Notes: a model not told the origin generated them from the sequence alone. A stretch of 64,000 bases of DNA from Plotosus lineatus (GCA_024760905.1 CM045731.1:19597001-19661000), one strand, 5' to 3'. Shown: positions 21,031 through 34,059, counted from the stretch's first letter. Made by a program: numbers and translations.

Positions 21031-23749
21031 TAGACTCAGGCCAGAGTGTCAGCTTTGTCTCCATGACAACTTAACATGTCACAACTTAAAAAGTTTATAA
21101 CTAGTGTCTGAAGAGAAGGAACAGTGATACCACTGGCATCTTTTTAAAATATCAAACATTTTCAAGTTTGAATGCTCAGACTGGCAGAACAGCCAAAAAA
21201 AATTAAAAGAAAAATAAAAAGGCATGGTACAGCGTGTCTAGTTTCTCTAGACACCCACTTGCATTAGCATGTGTCCACTGTGTTTTTTTATTTATATTTT
21301 TCTCCAGTATGCCGTATATATATAAAAATATATATAAATAAACACAGTGGACACTTACTCTTAATAATGAATCCATAAACAGTAACAGGATTTAATAAGG
21401 TAAAACAAAACCATGCTGTGACTTCAGGACGTGCGGCAAGTAATGTGCATGCTGTTTGCTAGCAAGAAAAATGGTGGACAGAGCATGCAAACTATTCCTG
21501 TGTGTATTTCCATAGACAAATTCTGAGATCTGGCATCAAAAGCCTGTGATGGCCAAGACTTGCTAAAGATCGAACACTGCTGCTGAATTACGAGAGCTGG
21601 AATAAGATCAGAACAAACTTCATGAGCCTTACCGTTCTTTCAGGTCAATGTTGCTTTAAAACAAATGGAGGAAATACAAAAATACATAATTTTTAAATAA
21701 AAATACATTTTTGCTTCTTGTTGAATATATCAGTGATGTGCAGGTCAGTGTTCTACAAACAGAACACTTAAAATAAGAAAAGTTAAGAGAAAGATGGGAT
21801 GCCGTCTGCGGCGCTGTACCTTTGGACTGGTTTTCGAGCAGGAGAGGTGAGATGAGTGTGTTGAAACAGTCTTCCTTAGACTACCACTCCTTGAGATGAC
21901 GCTGAACTCAATTAAATAATTGGTTCTGTTGGGTAGTGGGGAAATCGGCATCGCGTGCGGGGCTTCACTGGGAAGGAGACGAGTAACAGGTGAATGAGTT
22001 TGGGATTGTATGATTAACACAGTGTTCTTCAAATGAAATTCTCAAACTTTTCAAGTGTCTGAACATTACTGTTGAAGGACACAGAAAATCATCTGAGGAG
22101 TAAAGAGAAGACAACGGAGCCCTGAACCTGGAACTAATTTCCTATTGTAAAAATGTATTTGTAAATATTCTAATATTCATGTTATTGAATAATAATTATG
22201 TCTGTGGTATGAACGGCATGGCCACATTCCCACCCAAAAACAACTCAAGTAGTCTCAACTCAAGTCTACCACACCTTAAGACTCCAAAACTATACCCAAG
22301 GTCAAATGGAAATTCCAGGTTGCCAGTGCATTTAAGCTTCCGGGAATTGACCATGACAACCTTGAGTATCTCTGGAACAATCTCAAGTCTTCTTTCTATA
22401 ACGTTTTCAAGGATCATCTGGCTATGAACCAAGAGACACCATGACTGCAGGGATGAGAACATCATTTGCTGGAATGCAAATATTAATGCTATAAAGCGCT
22501 TTCATATTATTGGATACATCATCATGACATTAATACCCCATGTGAAGGCAGACCTCCTGGCCTGAAAAATCAGTGGCTACAAAGCCTTTTTTCAGAGGCA
22601 CCAAGACTGGTTTCTCAACCAGTCACATAGCACAGGCCCAATAAATGCAACATACAGATTACAAGATTATCTTTACAGATTAGCAGGCCCACAAGCCATG
22701 GACCTGCTAAGATGCCTTTGGGTATGCACTCCAAAACTGGTGCAGGCTTTTTGCTGATCATTTTCGACGCCCCTTGATCTCAGCTTGTGTAACGTCTTCA
22801 AGAATCAATTTGTCAAATGCGTCATGCTGTTTTCGGAGTGTTGAAGTGTCCTTTCCATTTTACAGTGTCCCGCTTCACAATAAGGTATGTTTCAAACGTC
22901 CTACAGTCTGCCTATCATACCTTGCTTTCTTTTGCTTTCTACAGACTTTAAATGAGACTTTGTAATCTCACAAGCATTGTACAGTTTAGTGCAATAGTCT
23001 GAGACTCACTGCAGCAAATAAAGAGAATCAGAGTTTTCACACAAGAGTTTTTCTTTCAGCAACTTTAATAGACCTCGAACTGTGTGTCTGAAAACTAGTT
23101 CAAAGGGACTGAAACCCTGATGGCAAACAGCAACAGGTGGTTTCCCTCCTCCCAGTCTTTCTGCGTATCAGAACAATATGTCCTCATCATATTTTCATGG
23201 ATGCAAGTTAAAAATTTTGAAAAACCCTAAAATGCAAGACGTAGTTGAGTGTGCAGGGTTAATTACAAGTTTAAATGGTTGCTTCTCATGCAATCTTTTA
23301 CCAACATTTACAATAATATATAATCATATAATCTACAAATTCACATCAAATGTTTGTAACGTTTCATCTATTAATGCACAATTAAGAAATTTTATAATTA
23401 AAAGTCAAAATATGTCAAACAGTCAAACAAATTTCAACTCAAATGAAGTGATCACTTTCTTTGCTGCAACACTTTTTTACAATGTATATACGCTATATAA
23501 TCAGGAATAACCTAACAAAAAAATTGTTTACATGCAGACTAAAGCAGGAAATATTTATTAATCACAGTGTTTCAGACTGATGAAATAAGATACTACAAAT
23601 CTTGATCTCAGATATGTGCAACTGACAAAAGTTTCTATTTTCAATGTACAACTAAATCATGGGCCAAAAAATTTGAGCATAATCCCCCTTATGTTGCCCT
23701 AACCTGGGCACTCCAGGAGGCATGTGCACAGTTTTATCCCCCCTTCACA

Positions 23750-23794
<45 letters not shown>

Positions 23795-24365
23795 CCCTCA
23801 ATCATCATTAAACTTGCCCTCAAAAAGCAACTCTAGAGATGTCCGGTTTTCTAAACCATATCCCCCATTTGTCACCGTTTTTGTCACACTCGTTTCGCCA
23901 TTCCCACCGCCATCGAGATGTCTTTTCCAATTCTTTTGTATTGTAGCCTTCCGATAAAAACTTCATATTGACAGTATTTCTTGTGGTTCTTGCGAGCGAC
24001 AATGCAGTATTTTAGGCAGCATGTGCAAGCGAGGCTCACAGAAACAACAGGTTTTATAATAGCTACATTTTCATAGGACAGGCAGTTACGATGAGCCAAT
24101 CAAAAGCATTGTTATAACTTGGTCTGAAGAATGAGGAATGCTGGGAAAGACTTGCTGTATTCGATTGGGCTTTTTTCGTACTTGACGGAAATGTGCGCAT
24201 CTGAATGGAAAAAAAAATGCTTGATGAACTTGACGAAAATGTCCAATCTATGTAATTCCTATGTGCTATGCAATCCTGTGATTCAACATGCGGTCACAGC
24301 CACATGGCAGTATGCATGGGAGATCGCGCCAATCCGAGCAGACGAACGCCTCTAATCCCCCCCAA
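20889..24365. other. Long stretch without a recognised gene
   Basis: Holds a (GA)n tract at 20941-21025, an imperfect palindrome at 21271-21352 and a (CA)n tract at 23744-23791. Short ORFs here (e.g. 22179-22427, 23178-23510, 24131-24355) have no recognisable domain and no coding signal I would trust. This is the least repeat-like interval in the window. Confidence 0.55.
21271..21352. repeat. Imperfect palindrome
   Basis: GTGTCCACTGTGTTT at the left pairs with AAACACAGTGGACAC at the right, with AT-rich continuation of both arms (about 30 bp each) around a loop of about 20 bp. It could be a small MITE; flanking duplications are not clear. Confidence 0.55.
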
Positions 24366-24379
24366 AGAAAAATTTCAAC

Positions 24380-24665
24380 GGATCTATACGAATTAGAAAA
24401 ATAGTTAATTCAGTCTTGTAAAGGCATTAATCAAAAAGCCAACCTACCAACTGATCAATTAAAACGACCATCCAGAACAACCAAAACTATGCATAGTCAA
24501 CATCTCCTTCGGATACCAGCCAAAACAGATACCTACAAGTTCAGCTTCATGCCAAACACCATTAAAGACTGGAACTCGCTACCACCAGACCTGATCAACA
24601 CCATATCAGCAGCTAAGGAGCCAGCTAAATCTTTTGCTGAAATAGTAAGGGGGTCCTGCTAATCA
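24380..24665 (+). mobile_element. CR1/L2-group LINE, RT C-terminal fragment
   Basis: Translation contains TYKFSFMPNTIKDWNSLPPD, matching the conserved FPRTIxxWNxLP end of reverse transcriptases of the CR1/L2/jockey group. The rest of the element is absent. A short 'atcaagatcaag' repeat near 24717 may be the 3' tail repeat. Confidence 0.7.
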
Positions 24666-25029
24666 GCTTGACACTTGCGCGGTGAATTAATGTCCTTGCG
24701 ACGTATCACCTAACCTATCAAGATCAAGATCAAGTCTTGGGAAAACCAGAATTTCCGGCTTACTGTATGCCGGAAAACTTGCACACCTGTATTTTTTATT
24801 GTCTGGTGAAAACGCACGAGGGCGCCCTGACTTTCCGGATGGTATGGCAAAGAGCTGTACTGTTTTATACAGTACCTAACTCAAGCATAACTTGCTGGAA
24901 TAAGCTAGATATAAAATTTGACCCTTGGTCAGACTGGACAAATCTTGGTAATACAAAAATTGTAAAAAACTTGGTCAAAGTTTGATAACACATTTGGCAC
25001 TAATATTTCGCAATGGTATTGCCTCAGGG

Positions 25030-26473
25030 AACCTGGTCACATAATTGTCAGTAGGTATTCATGTCCAGATCTTGTTTTGGGCAGTAGTCCCATGCAATCA
25101 ATGATAATTTTGCTAAATGGTTCCTCAAAAGTCGGAATACGTTTAAGTGGGTCTTTTGGAGGATTCTGATTTGGCTTGCCCACGATCTGACATGTATGAC
25201 ATAATTCGCAATATTTTGCAACATCTGTCCTGAGGTTAGGCCAATAAAAGCATGTACTAACCTTCTGATAAGTTTTATTTATCTCTAAATGGCCAGACAA
25301 CGGATCCTCATGTGCCATGCTCAGAATTTCACTACGATAGTTTTTTGGAGCTATTATTTGATGTTTGACAGCCCACTCGTCATCAGCACATACATCAGGT
25401 GGTCGCCATTTTTGCACGAGCACTCCATTTTTCATATAGAAACAAACTGGGTTTTGTGACAGTTCAGCTTTAGGTACTGCCCTGGGAAACTATGAAATAT
25501 CAGGGGCCTCATGCTGTTCCACAATAAGTTCTGACCTAGAAAATGCTACATCCTGTACGGGCGAGTCGTTAGACGAGTCACTGGTGAGTCCCGGAGTGTT
25601 ATTATCAGGACCACTATCCTCATGTGTGTTTTTCTTGGCCATAGCCCTGGTTACAGCACATGAAGGATATAAACCAGGCATTTCCTGATTCTCAGAATCA
25701 GCGTCCTGATCAAATGACGGCTTCTCTGTCACTATTGGCACCGGCTGTACTTTGTTATCTGCGACATCATTGCCAAGAAGCAACTGAATTCCCTTGAATG
25801 GTAAAGTAGTTTTTATGCCCACAGTAATATTACCAGAAATCAGGTCTGACTTTAAATACACACTGTGAAACGGAACTGAAGTGTGTTGATCTGAAAACAC
25901 ATTATTAACAAGTGCATGTGCACCAGTAAAAGACCAATCAGAAAAAGGCAAAGTATTTGCTAAAATGAGAGTCTGGGCTGAACCAGTGTCTCTCAAAATT
26001 CTAATAGGGGTTGAATCTGAGAAATCACTTGAAAGTGATATAAAACCATCATGTATGAATGGCTCAAATAACTCCATTTCAGAGTCAGGAGAGGAAGAGG
26101 AGTCTATTCCCTTATCAAACTCCTCATAGGAGTCAACAGAGGAACTTTCCTCAGTAAAAACAAGCTATTTTTCCTCATAAGAGGACCTAGCCTCACCTGA
26201 AATACTCTTGCAAGAGTCATGAAAGGGCCTAGCCTTATTAAATTCCTCACAGGTATCAAATGAGGTTTCTACCCCACAAGTTACGGACTCCACTGTGGAG
26301 CTGGATGGCATGTTGGCCTCCGTAGCATGAAACTCTTTTTTTAGAGTCATGAAAGGAGGAACCATTTCATGTTTCCAGCAATCAGATATTAAATGGCCTT
26401 CCTTTCTCCAATAGTTACAGATTTTCCTGGAAAATGGAGACCGGCCATTATTTGACATGGACAGAGTAGACAT
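25030..26473 (-). pseudogene. Ty3/gypsy fragment: gag end, protease, integrase; RT missing
   Basis: Read on the minus strand. 26473-26165 is a gag C-terminus with a zinc-knuckle-like CNYWRKEGHLISDC, in which the second cysteine is replaced by tryptophan. 26077-25490 has a retropepsin-like block ILRDTGSAQTLI. After a stop near 25490, 25435-25037 carries the integrase zinc-binding domain (H at the HEDPLSGHL block, CELCHTC) and the first integrase catalytic aspartate in IIDCMG. The reverse transcriptase and RNase H that should lie between protease and integrase are deleted. No LTR was seen. It is inactive. Confidence 0.75.
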
Positions 26474-26476
26474 GGA

Positions 26477-26893
26477 CTGGTTTAGAAACAGTGGCCCTGG
26501 GGAAAAGAGAGGAGGCAGAGCTGGAAGTAGCAGAGATGAAAATGTTGAGGTTCTCTTTGGGAATAACGAGGATGGATAGGATCAGGAATGAGCACATCAG
26601 AGGGACAGCACATGTAAGACGTTTTGGAGACAAAGTCAGAGAGGCCAGATTGAGATGGTTTGGACATGTACAGAGGAGGGATAGTGAGTATATTGGTCGT
26701 AGGATGCTGAGGTTGGAACTACCAGGCAGAAGGCCTAGAGGAAGACCAAAGAGATGATTCATGGACATGGTGAAGGAGGACATGAAGGCAGTTGGTGTAA
26801 GAGAAGAAGATGCAGAGGAAAGGGTGAGATGGAGGCAGATGATTTGCCGTGGAGACCCCTGAAGGGAAAAGCCGAAAGGAAAAGAAGAAGAAG
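26477..26893 (+). mobile_element. RTE-clade LINE, 3' fragment
   Basis: Encodes the RT C-terminal end (MLRFSLGITRMDRIRNEHIR, LRLELPGRRPRGRPKR) and the full 3' tail ending 'aaaggaaaagaagaagaag'. An in-frame TGA follows RPKR, at the same arginine codon (CGA to TGA) as in the copy ending at 60052. Confidence 0.9.
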
Positions 26894-26909
26894 ACAGTAG
26901 ACAGATATA

Positions 26910-26916
<7 letters not shown>

Positions 26917-26961
<45 letters not shown>

Positions 26962-27054
26962 AAAGCCGAAAGGAAAAGAAGAAAGAAATATATATAGAAG
27001 ATATATAATAGATATATTAAAATATCTATTAATGTATTAATATATATATTATAT

Positions 27055-27101
<47 letters not shown>

Positions 27102-27186
27102 TAATATATTAATATATATTAATATATATAATATATATTATATATATTAATATATAATAGATATATTAAAATATCTATATAGAAGT
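26917..27186. repeat. (TA)n-rich tract with an embedded RTE tail piece
   Basis: Long TA runs at 26917-26957 and 27040-27180. Between them 'aaaagccgaaaggaaaagaa' at 26963-26983 duplicates the RTE 3' terminus. Confidence 0.85.
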
Positions 27187-27985
27187 CTGCCTCCATCTCA
27201 CCCTCTCCTCTGCATCGTCTACTTTTACTCCAACTACCTTCATGTCCTTCCTCAGCACATCCATAAATCTTCTCTTTGGTCTTCCTCTAGGTCTTCTGCC
27301 TGGTAGTTCCAACCTCATCAGTTCATCTAACTCACTCCAGAATCTCTCCCTCTTTTCTAGCTCACATCATGTCTGTGGGGTATAAGCACTAACAACATTG
27401 AAAATCACACCTTCAATTTCTAACTTGAGACTCATCACTCTGTCTGACACTCTTTTTACTTCTAGAACATTCCTGACAAACCCCTCCATCAAGATGACTC
27501 CTACTCCATTTATCTTCACATCCACACCATGGTAAAACAGCTTAAACCCTGCTCCTAAGCTTCTAGCCTTGCTACATTTCCACCTGGTCTCCTGAACACA
27601 CAGTATGTCCACCTTCCTCCTTTGCATCATGTCAGCCATGTCTCTATCTTTTCCTGCCATAGTTCCAACATTCAAAGTCCCTAATCTCAGTCCTAGACTC
27701 GTGCCTTGCCTCTTATCTCTGTTCCTATGGACACACCTCCCGCCTCTCCTTCTTCGACCAACAGTAGTCCAATTTCCACCAGCACCCTGTTGGTTAACAG
27801 CACTGATGGTGGTTATTGTTAACCCGGGCCTTGACTGATCCGGTATGAAATTCGTTTTGATGATTCACATTCTGCATTCTGGCACAATCTGCTCTTCCGG
27901 TCGCAACCCTCTGCATTTATCCAGGCTTGGGACCGGCGTGAGGACGAACACTGGCTTGTGCCCCCCTCTCACGGCTGCATTACCC
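27187..27985 (-). mobile_element. RTE LINE with large internal deletion
   Basis: The 3' part (27187-27316, RT C-terminus) is joined directly to the 5' part (27317-27985, endonuclease N-terminus with LCVQETRWKC and the 5' UTR). The intervening endonuclease, linker and RT are lost. Confidence 0.85.
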
Positions 27986-27989
27986 AACA

Positions 27990-29870
27990 GACTACATGGT
28001 AATTTAAATTGGTAATAAATGAATAGATAAATATTTAAATCCCTGACTATTTAAAATAAATAAATCAAAACTCATAACAGAGCACTCCCTGCATGTACCA
28101 TGAATTAATTAGATGTTAAATGACCTCTTCAAATGATTTTACTTGATGCAGATATATCCAGGTGGTACACTATAGCCAGGTAAACTTTCGTCAAAATCCA
28201 TCATGTGGTTTCAGAGTAGTTGTGCTTACGAGCCTTGATGGTCAGACAGATGGACAGGGTAAATCCTATTACTCACCATTTACATTTAACTTTGGACGAA
28301 TGCAATTTTTTTTTCAAATTACTTTTTCGCTTCTAATTTAGACAGGGCATTACTGTACTTCCTCCATACAAGTTAGGTTAAGGGAACTTAAAGGCTTTAA
28401 ATTTTTTGAACAATCAGCTTTGATGCTTGTCATCATCTAGCGCCAACAAGGGCATGCTCACTGATCAGCCATCAGGAAATTTAAAACTTGATTCTGATTG
28501 GATAATGCCAGAATCAAAATGACAGACACTCATAGTATGTCAGTCATTTGGAGCTGGGGGATCATTATCACCACACAAAAAAAAAAAAAAAAAGGAAAAA
28601 AAAATTGTGGACCCATAAAGTATATACTATAACTTTTAATGAATTTAAAAATACTGATAACATTTATACAACATGCTTAAAAAAATAAACAAAGCCAAGT
28701 AATCATTACTTTTGACCAGTTCGGCAGCCGGAGTTAGTTACGACACTAACGTTTGTCATTTAGATGATGGGGTCCAGCGGCACTAGAGACTTCCGATGCT
28801 GGGAAATGCATATTTGATACGTTGGAGCCAGGACAACTTTTATATGTGGTCCAGGGACATTAGAGACTTCCTCGGATATTCTTCGACTACTTCTTCAGCT
28901 ATTTAAAGGTTTTCCCAGGTGACCACCGTATTGCTCCTTGGGATCACTGTATTTATAAATTAATAGGTATTAACCTACCTCAAACAACATGTTCCTATTT
29001 TATTATAACTGTTTTCATTAGGGGCAGTGGTAGTCTAGTGGTATAAGGCGCCGGATCGCTGATCCAAAGGTTGGGGGTTCGAGTCCCACTCTCCACAAGG
29101 TTGTCACTGTCCCCTCCAGTGCAGCTAACTGGGTTATCAAAGGCCAGCCATGTCTCTCACTGTCTATGGTGTGAGGCATGCAAAAGAACCATTGCGGACT
29201 TTTGACAAGAGTAGGCTGCAAAGCCATCGGCGTGTTTCTGCCCTGTGATGGCCTGGCGAGCTGTCCTGGGTGTACTCTGCCCTTGCCCTGAGTTGGCTGG
29301 GATGGGCACCAGCCTCCCCGCGACCCTAATTAGGATGAAGCGGTTACAGAAAATGATGATGTTTTCATTATTGCCAAAGTATCAAACATTGCAAAAATAC
29401 ATACATTTGCACACAGGGAGCCAAAAAAACGTATCAGGCATAACACTTTGGTTCAGTTGGATACCAAAATCAGTTGCCACCCTACCACATTTCTGCAAAA
29501 ATTTAAGATGGCTTCACAGCAAACTGGTGCCCAATGCACCCAAGGCTATAAATATAGCAGAGACAGACAAAACTAGTAGAAGGAATCCCAAATTAAGTTG
29601 CACTGTTTAAAAAAATAATGATGTGCTGAATCTCACCTTATGGGTCACACCCACCCTAGGTATCAAAGTTATTTCTAATTTTACAACTCAAAATTATGAC
29701 TTGAGGGGACTGTGTGTGACCATGACTCCAATAGCATGTAGAGGCAGCATTAGTAGATCATCTGGGTACCATCTGACTATTAAACTACTGCCTGCTGAGT
29801 ATTCAGACAGGACTATGTCCTTTTTTTTTGCTTGCAAACATGATGAAAGTATTTCTACAGTACAGTCGGC
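27990..29870 (+). repeat. Segmental duplication, copy 2 (pair with 2741-4790)
   Basis: Collinear with 2741-4790, with small indels. It lacks the 3536-3876 SINE and about 500 bp around it, and carries its own SINE (29021-29359). It includes a poly-A run at 28577-28594. No gene was recognised. Confidence 0.85.
29021..29359 (+). mobile_element. tRNA-derived SINE, L2-type tail, with 11-bp TSD
   Basis: Clean full-length copy: head GGGGCAGTGGTAGTCTAGTGG, B box GGTTCGAGTCC, common body, L2-type tail ending 'gcggttacagaaaatgatga'. It is flanked by TGTTTTCATTA at 29010-29020 and 29360-29370. Confidence 0.92.
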
Positions 29871-30131
29871 CCCAAATTTACGAAATCAATCCGTTCCAGA
29901 GCCCTTTTCGTATTGCGGGGATTTCGTAAGTAGGGGCCGCATCTCACATGTAAACCCCATAAACCCTTTAAAATGATAAAAGTACACCAATTTTGTATGA
30001 AATATGTGTTAAAAGTAAAAGAAAATTACTTATTAAACCATTAAACCATTTTATTAACATATTAAACCATTTTATTAACACATTTATTAATAAAACCATT
30101 ATTAAACATTTTTATTAACACACACATGCAC

Positions 30132-30162
<31 letters not shown>

Positions 30163-30343
30163 CTTCTCTCCAGCGCGATGCGGGCCACGCCCACAAGACA
30201 TGAATTCAAAGCGCATTCCCTGCTTGACAAACTCAACTTTAATTTGATTCCTTGAGGGATGCCAGATAAGCTCAAATGCACCCACATTTATTAAACATTT
30301 ACTGAATTAAACAACTTAAAAACCCTAAAAACTAAAACGTTTT

Positions 30344-30387
<44 letters not shown>

Positions 30388-30483
30388 CCGCGCTGGCACG
30401 TGCGCTTCGGGCCACGCCCACAAGACGTGAATTCAAAGCGCATTCCCTGCTTGACAAACTCAACATTAATTTGATTCCTTGAG
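29871..30483 (-). mobile_element. pogo/Tigger-like transposon end (inverted relative to 32932-34262)
   Basis: Starts CAGTCGGCCCCAAATTTACG with an internal inverted counterpart 'tttcgtaagtaggggccgc' at 29925-29942. It contains (CT)n tracts at 30127-30161 and 30346-30384 and a short internal tandem duplication ('attcaaagcgcattccctgc' occurs at 30203 and 30431). Its sequence matches the reverse complement of 33590-34262. Confidence 0.55.
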
Positions 30484-31369
30484 GGATCGGAATTAAGATA
30501 AAATAAGATACAGCTTTATTAATCTCACAATAGAGAAATTCACTGTTACAGGCTCTTGAGGTACCATCAGTAGGGGGTGCAAAAATAGATACATATACAA
30601 TACAATAATACATATACATACATACATACATACACACACACATACATATATATTATATAAGTAAATAAATAGATAGATACATAAATAGTATAAAGTAATA
30701 TACAATAAAAAAGAAAAAGAAAGGAACAACTTTGTAGACTGGCCTATACACAAATGTACATGTATCTGAGGGCAGAGTAGATGGGTTGATATGGTTCACA
30801 GTCAGTGGGGTAGATGTGGCTGATTAAAGTGCACTGGGTTTTTATTGCACATAACCGGTATTTTCACAGACAGTTACAAAGTGGCGTTGTACAGTCTGAC
30901 AGTGGTGGGAATGAAGGTAGCGCTCCTTCCTGCACTGAGGATGTCTCAGTCGTCCACTGAAGGAGCTACTCAGCTTCTCTACAGTCTGGTGCAGTGGGTG
31001 AGAGCTGTTGACCATGATGGTTGTGAGCTTTGCTACCATCCTCCTCTCACTCACCTCCTCCACAGAGTCCAGTGGGCAGCCTAGGACAGAGCTGGCCCTC
31101 CTGACCAGCTTGTTCAGTCTCTTTCTGTGCTGCCCGGGGCCCAGCAGATGGCAGTAGAGGATTGCAGAGGCTACCACAGAGTCATAAACAGTCCTGAGCA
31201 GAGGTCTGCATACTCCCAAGGACCTAAGTCTCCTCAGAAGGTGGAGGCGACTCTGGCCCTTCTTGTACAGGGCGTTGGTGTTGTGGGACCAGTCCAGTCC
31301 AGTTAAGGTGAACGCCCAGGTACTTGAAACTGTGCACTGTCTCAATGTCCTGTCCCTGGATGTTCACTA

Positions 31370-31427
<58 letters not shown>

Positions 31428-31569
31428 GAGTGCTTCTCCTGAAGTCGACCACCATCTCATTCGTCTTCCAAATGTTCAAGCACAGGTGGTTGCGCTCACA
31501 CCAGTCCACAAAGTCAACGATGACCGACCGGTACTCCTGCTCGTTCCCCTCTGACACACGGCCCACGAT

Positions 31570-31600
<31 letters not shown>
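30484..31600 (-). mobile_element. CR1/L2/Rex-group LINE, 3' half
   Basis: Minus translation gives the C-terminal half of a reverse transcriptase: YRSVIVDFVDWCERNHLCLN, KTNEMVVDFRRS, LYKKGQSRLHLLRRLRSLGV, VVASAILY, LNKLVRRASSVLGCPLDSVE and SFSGRLRHPQCRKERYL. The 3' end at 30484 has the 'ttaataaagct' type terminus. It is frameshifted and carries a (GT)n expansion at 31376-31426 and a (GA)n tract at 31569-31611. It is inactive. Confidence 0.8.
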
Positions 31601-31617
<17 letters not shown>

Positions 31618-31624
31618 CAGTGAA

Positions 31625-31935
31625 CAACTTCACAACAGGCTGGCAGAGACTCGAGAAGGGAATTATGGCAGGGTGTACCGTTTCAGTAACACTATTCGTG
31701 GCAGCCATGAACTTGCTCCTCAAGGCAGGAATCAGCCAGTGCAGAGGTCCCAAGGCTGACGATGGCACCAGGCACCCATCTTGCAGAGCCTTTATGGATG
31801 ACGTCACTATCATGACAGTCACCAGCAGGAACCCGTTGGATTCTCTCAGCCCTTGAAAAGATGGTGAACTGGGCTAGAATGAAAATCAAGCCACCCAAGT
31901 CAAGGAGCCTCACTATTACCAAAGGCCAGCTTGGA
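31625..31935 (+). mobile_element. Non-LTR reverse transcriptase fragment
   Basis: GIMAGCTVSVTLFVAAMNLL followed by FMDDVTIM (the YxDD box, here FMDD), then WARMKIKPPKSRSLTI, is the palm and thumb start of a LINE RT distinct from the RTE copies. It is truncated on both sides, and an RTE piece follows directly. Confidence 0.65.
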
Positions 31936-31936
31936 A

Positions 31937-32931
31937 TGTTCTAGAAGTGAAAAGAGTGTCAGACAGAGTGATGAGTCTCAAGTTAGAAATCGAAGGCATG
32001 GTGTTCAATGTTGTTAGTGCTTATGCCCCACAGGCAGGATGTGAGCGAGAAGAGAAGGAGAGATTCTGGAGTGAGTTAGATGAAGTGATGCAGAGTACCC
32101 CCAGATGTGAAAGAGTAGTCATTGGGGCAGACTTCACTGAACATGTTGGTGCAGGAAACAAAGGGGACGAGGAAGTGATGGGCAGGTTTGGTATCCAGGA
32201 CAGGAACGCAGAAGGACAGATGTTGGTAGATTTTATAAAAAGGATAAAAATGGCTGTGGTAAATACTTTCTTCCAGAAGAGACAGGAGCATAGGATGACT
32301 TATAAAAGTGGCAGTAGGAGCACACAAGTAGACGACATCTTGTGCAGGCGATGTAATTTGAAGGAAATCAGTGACTGCAAAGTAGTAGCGCGTGAGAGTG
32401 TTGCCAAACAGCATAGGATGGTGGTGTGCAGGATGACGCTGATGGTGAGGAAGGTGAAGAAGGCAAAGGCAGAGCAGAAGACAAAGTGGTGGAAGCTGAA
32501 AAAGGAGGAGTGTTGTGTTGTCTTCAAAGAGGAGTTGAAACAGGTTTTGGGTGGTCAGGAAGTGCTTCCAGATGACTGGACAACTACAGTTAATGTGATC
32601 AAGGAGACAGGTAGGAGAGTACTTGGTGTGTCATCTGGAAGGAGAGGAGATCAGGACACTTGTTGGTGGAATGAGGAAGTGCAGGAGTGTGTACAAAGAA
32701 AGAGGTTAGCTAAGAAGAAGTGGGACATTGAGAGGACCGAATAGAGTAAACAGTAGTACAGGGAGACACAGCGTAAGGTGAAGGTAGCGGTGTCAAAGGC
32801 CAAACAGAGGGTGTATGATGACTTGTATGCTCGGTTGGAAAGTAAAGATGGAGAAAATTATTTATACAGGTTTGCACAGCCGAGAAATAGAGATGGGAAG
32901 AATGGGCAGCAAGTTAGAGTGATTAAGGACA
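31937..32931 (+). mobile_element. RTE LINE, endonuclease to RT linker
   Basis: A long open stretch (31947-32744) covers the endonuclease middle (VVSAYAPQAGCEREEKERFW, GADFTEHVGAGNKG), the DDILCRRCN block and the linker. A TAG at 32742 and later stops break it, and it ends near 32931 at another transposon terminus. The RT proper is missing. Confidence 0.9.
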
Positions 32932-33507
32932 GAGACGGCCCCCTACTTACGAAACCCTCAGTTTACAAAAACTCCAGGTTCCGAAAAACATTTTCCTAAG
33001 TTTTCGTCCTCTGTATACGAAAACAACCTCCTCTTATGACAAGTGCCAAACGCGCCATTCAAAAATTCAAATGCGCCATTCAAAATTCAAGCCATGTGTG
33101 AGTTGCTCTCTCATTGGCTGTCTCCCAACATCCCGCCTTGTTGGCCTCCCATTGGCCAAGAGGCAGCTGAACTGTACCCATACTCCTGTACCCATACTTC
33201 CTGTTTGTCACATGCATGAGAGAGGAGAGTTGAACTGGAATGTTGGTTCATGAGTTCTTTTTGAGAGATCATTGCAGTATTATATTTCGTTATCCATCAT
33301 GGACCCGGAAAATACTGAAAAGTGGAATGGGCACAATATTGAAGCAGAAGGAGATGGAAACATAGTGCTCCATGGGACAAGACCTCCGATCTCGCAAAGA
33401 AGTAAGTTAATATTGAATCAGGACCTCTGATCTTTCAAATAGGTACTGTAATTCTGCTTTAAATACAACATCCCTTTCATTTAAACATTTATGTACAATT
33501 TCTCCAT

Positions 33508-33556
<49 letters not shown>

Positions 33557-33871
33557 TGAGAGAGAGAGAGAGAGAGAAATAGAGACTGCGTACAGAGTCA
33601 GTCAGAGATGGAAGAAGGCGTTCTTTACTCTCTTTTGAGTTTTTTAATTTACTCTCTTTTAAGTTGTTTACTTCAGTAAATGTTTAATAAATGTGGCACG
33701 CTCTGCCGAATGTGAACAAAACGCGGCTCATCCGGATCTCCGATTCCTCAGGGATACAAGTTAAAGTTGAGTTTAGATCTCTGATCTGTCAAGCAGGGAA
33801 TGCGTTTTGAATTCCCCATCTTAAAATGCTCCGGCGTCCTGCATGTGGGCGGAGACAACATTCAGCGGAGC

Positions 33872-33927
<56 letters not shown>

Positions 33928-33972
33928 CAGAGAGAGACAGAGAGCAGAGAGAGAGAGAGAGACAGTGTTTTA

Positions 33973-34009
<37 letters not shown>

Positions 34010-34025
34010 CAGAGAGAGCCAGAGA

Positions 34026-34059
<34 letters not shown>

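Noticed and set aside
22179..23510. Short ORFs in the repeat-poor interval
   Set aside because: No domain, no splice context and no duplicate support; they fit chance open frames in AT-rich DNA.
31370..31759. Plus-strand ORF of Val/Cys and Arg/Glu runs
   Set aside because: Created by (GT)n and (GA)n tracts; no domain. The ORFs at 33800-34119 are the same kind.
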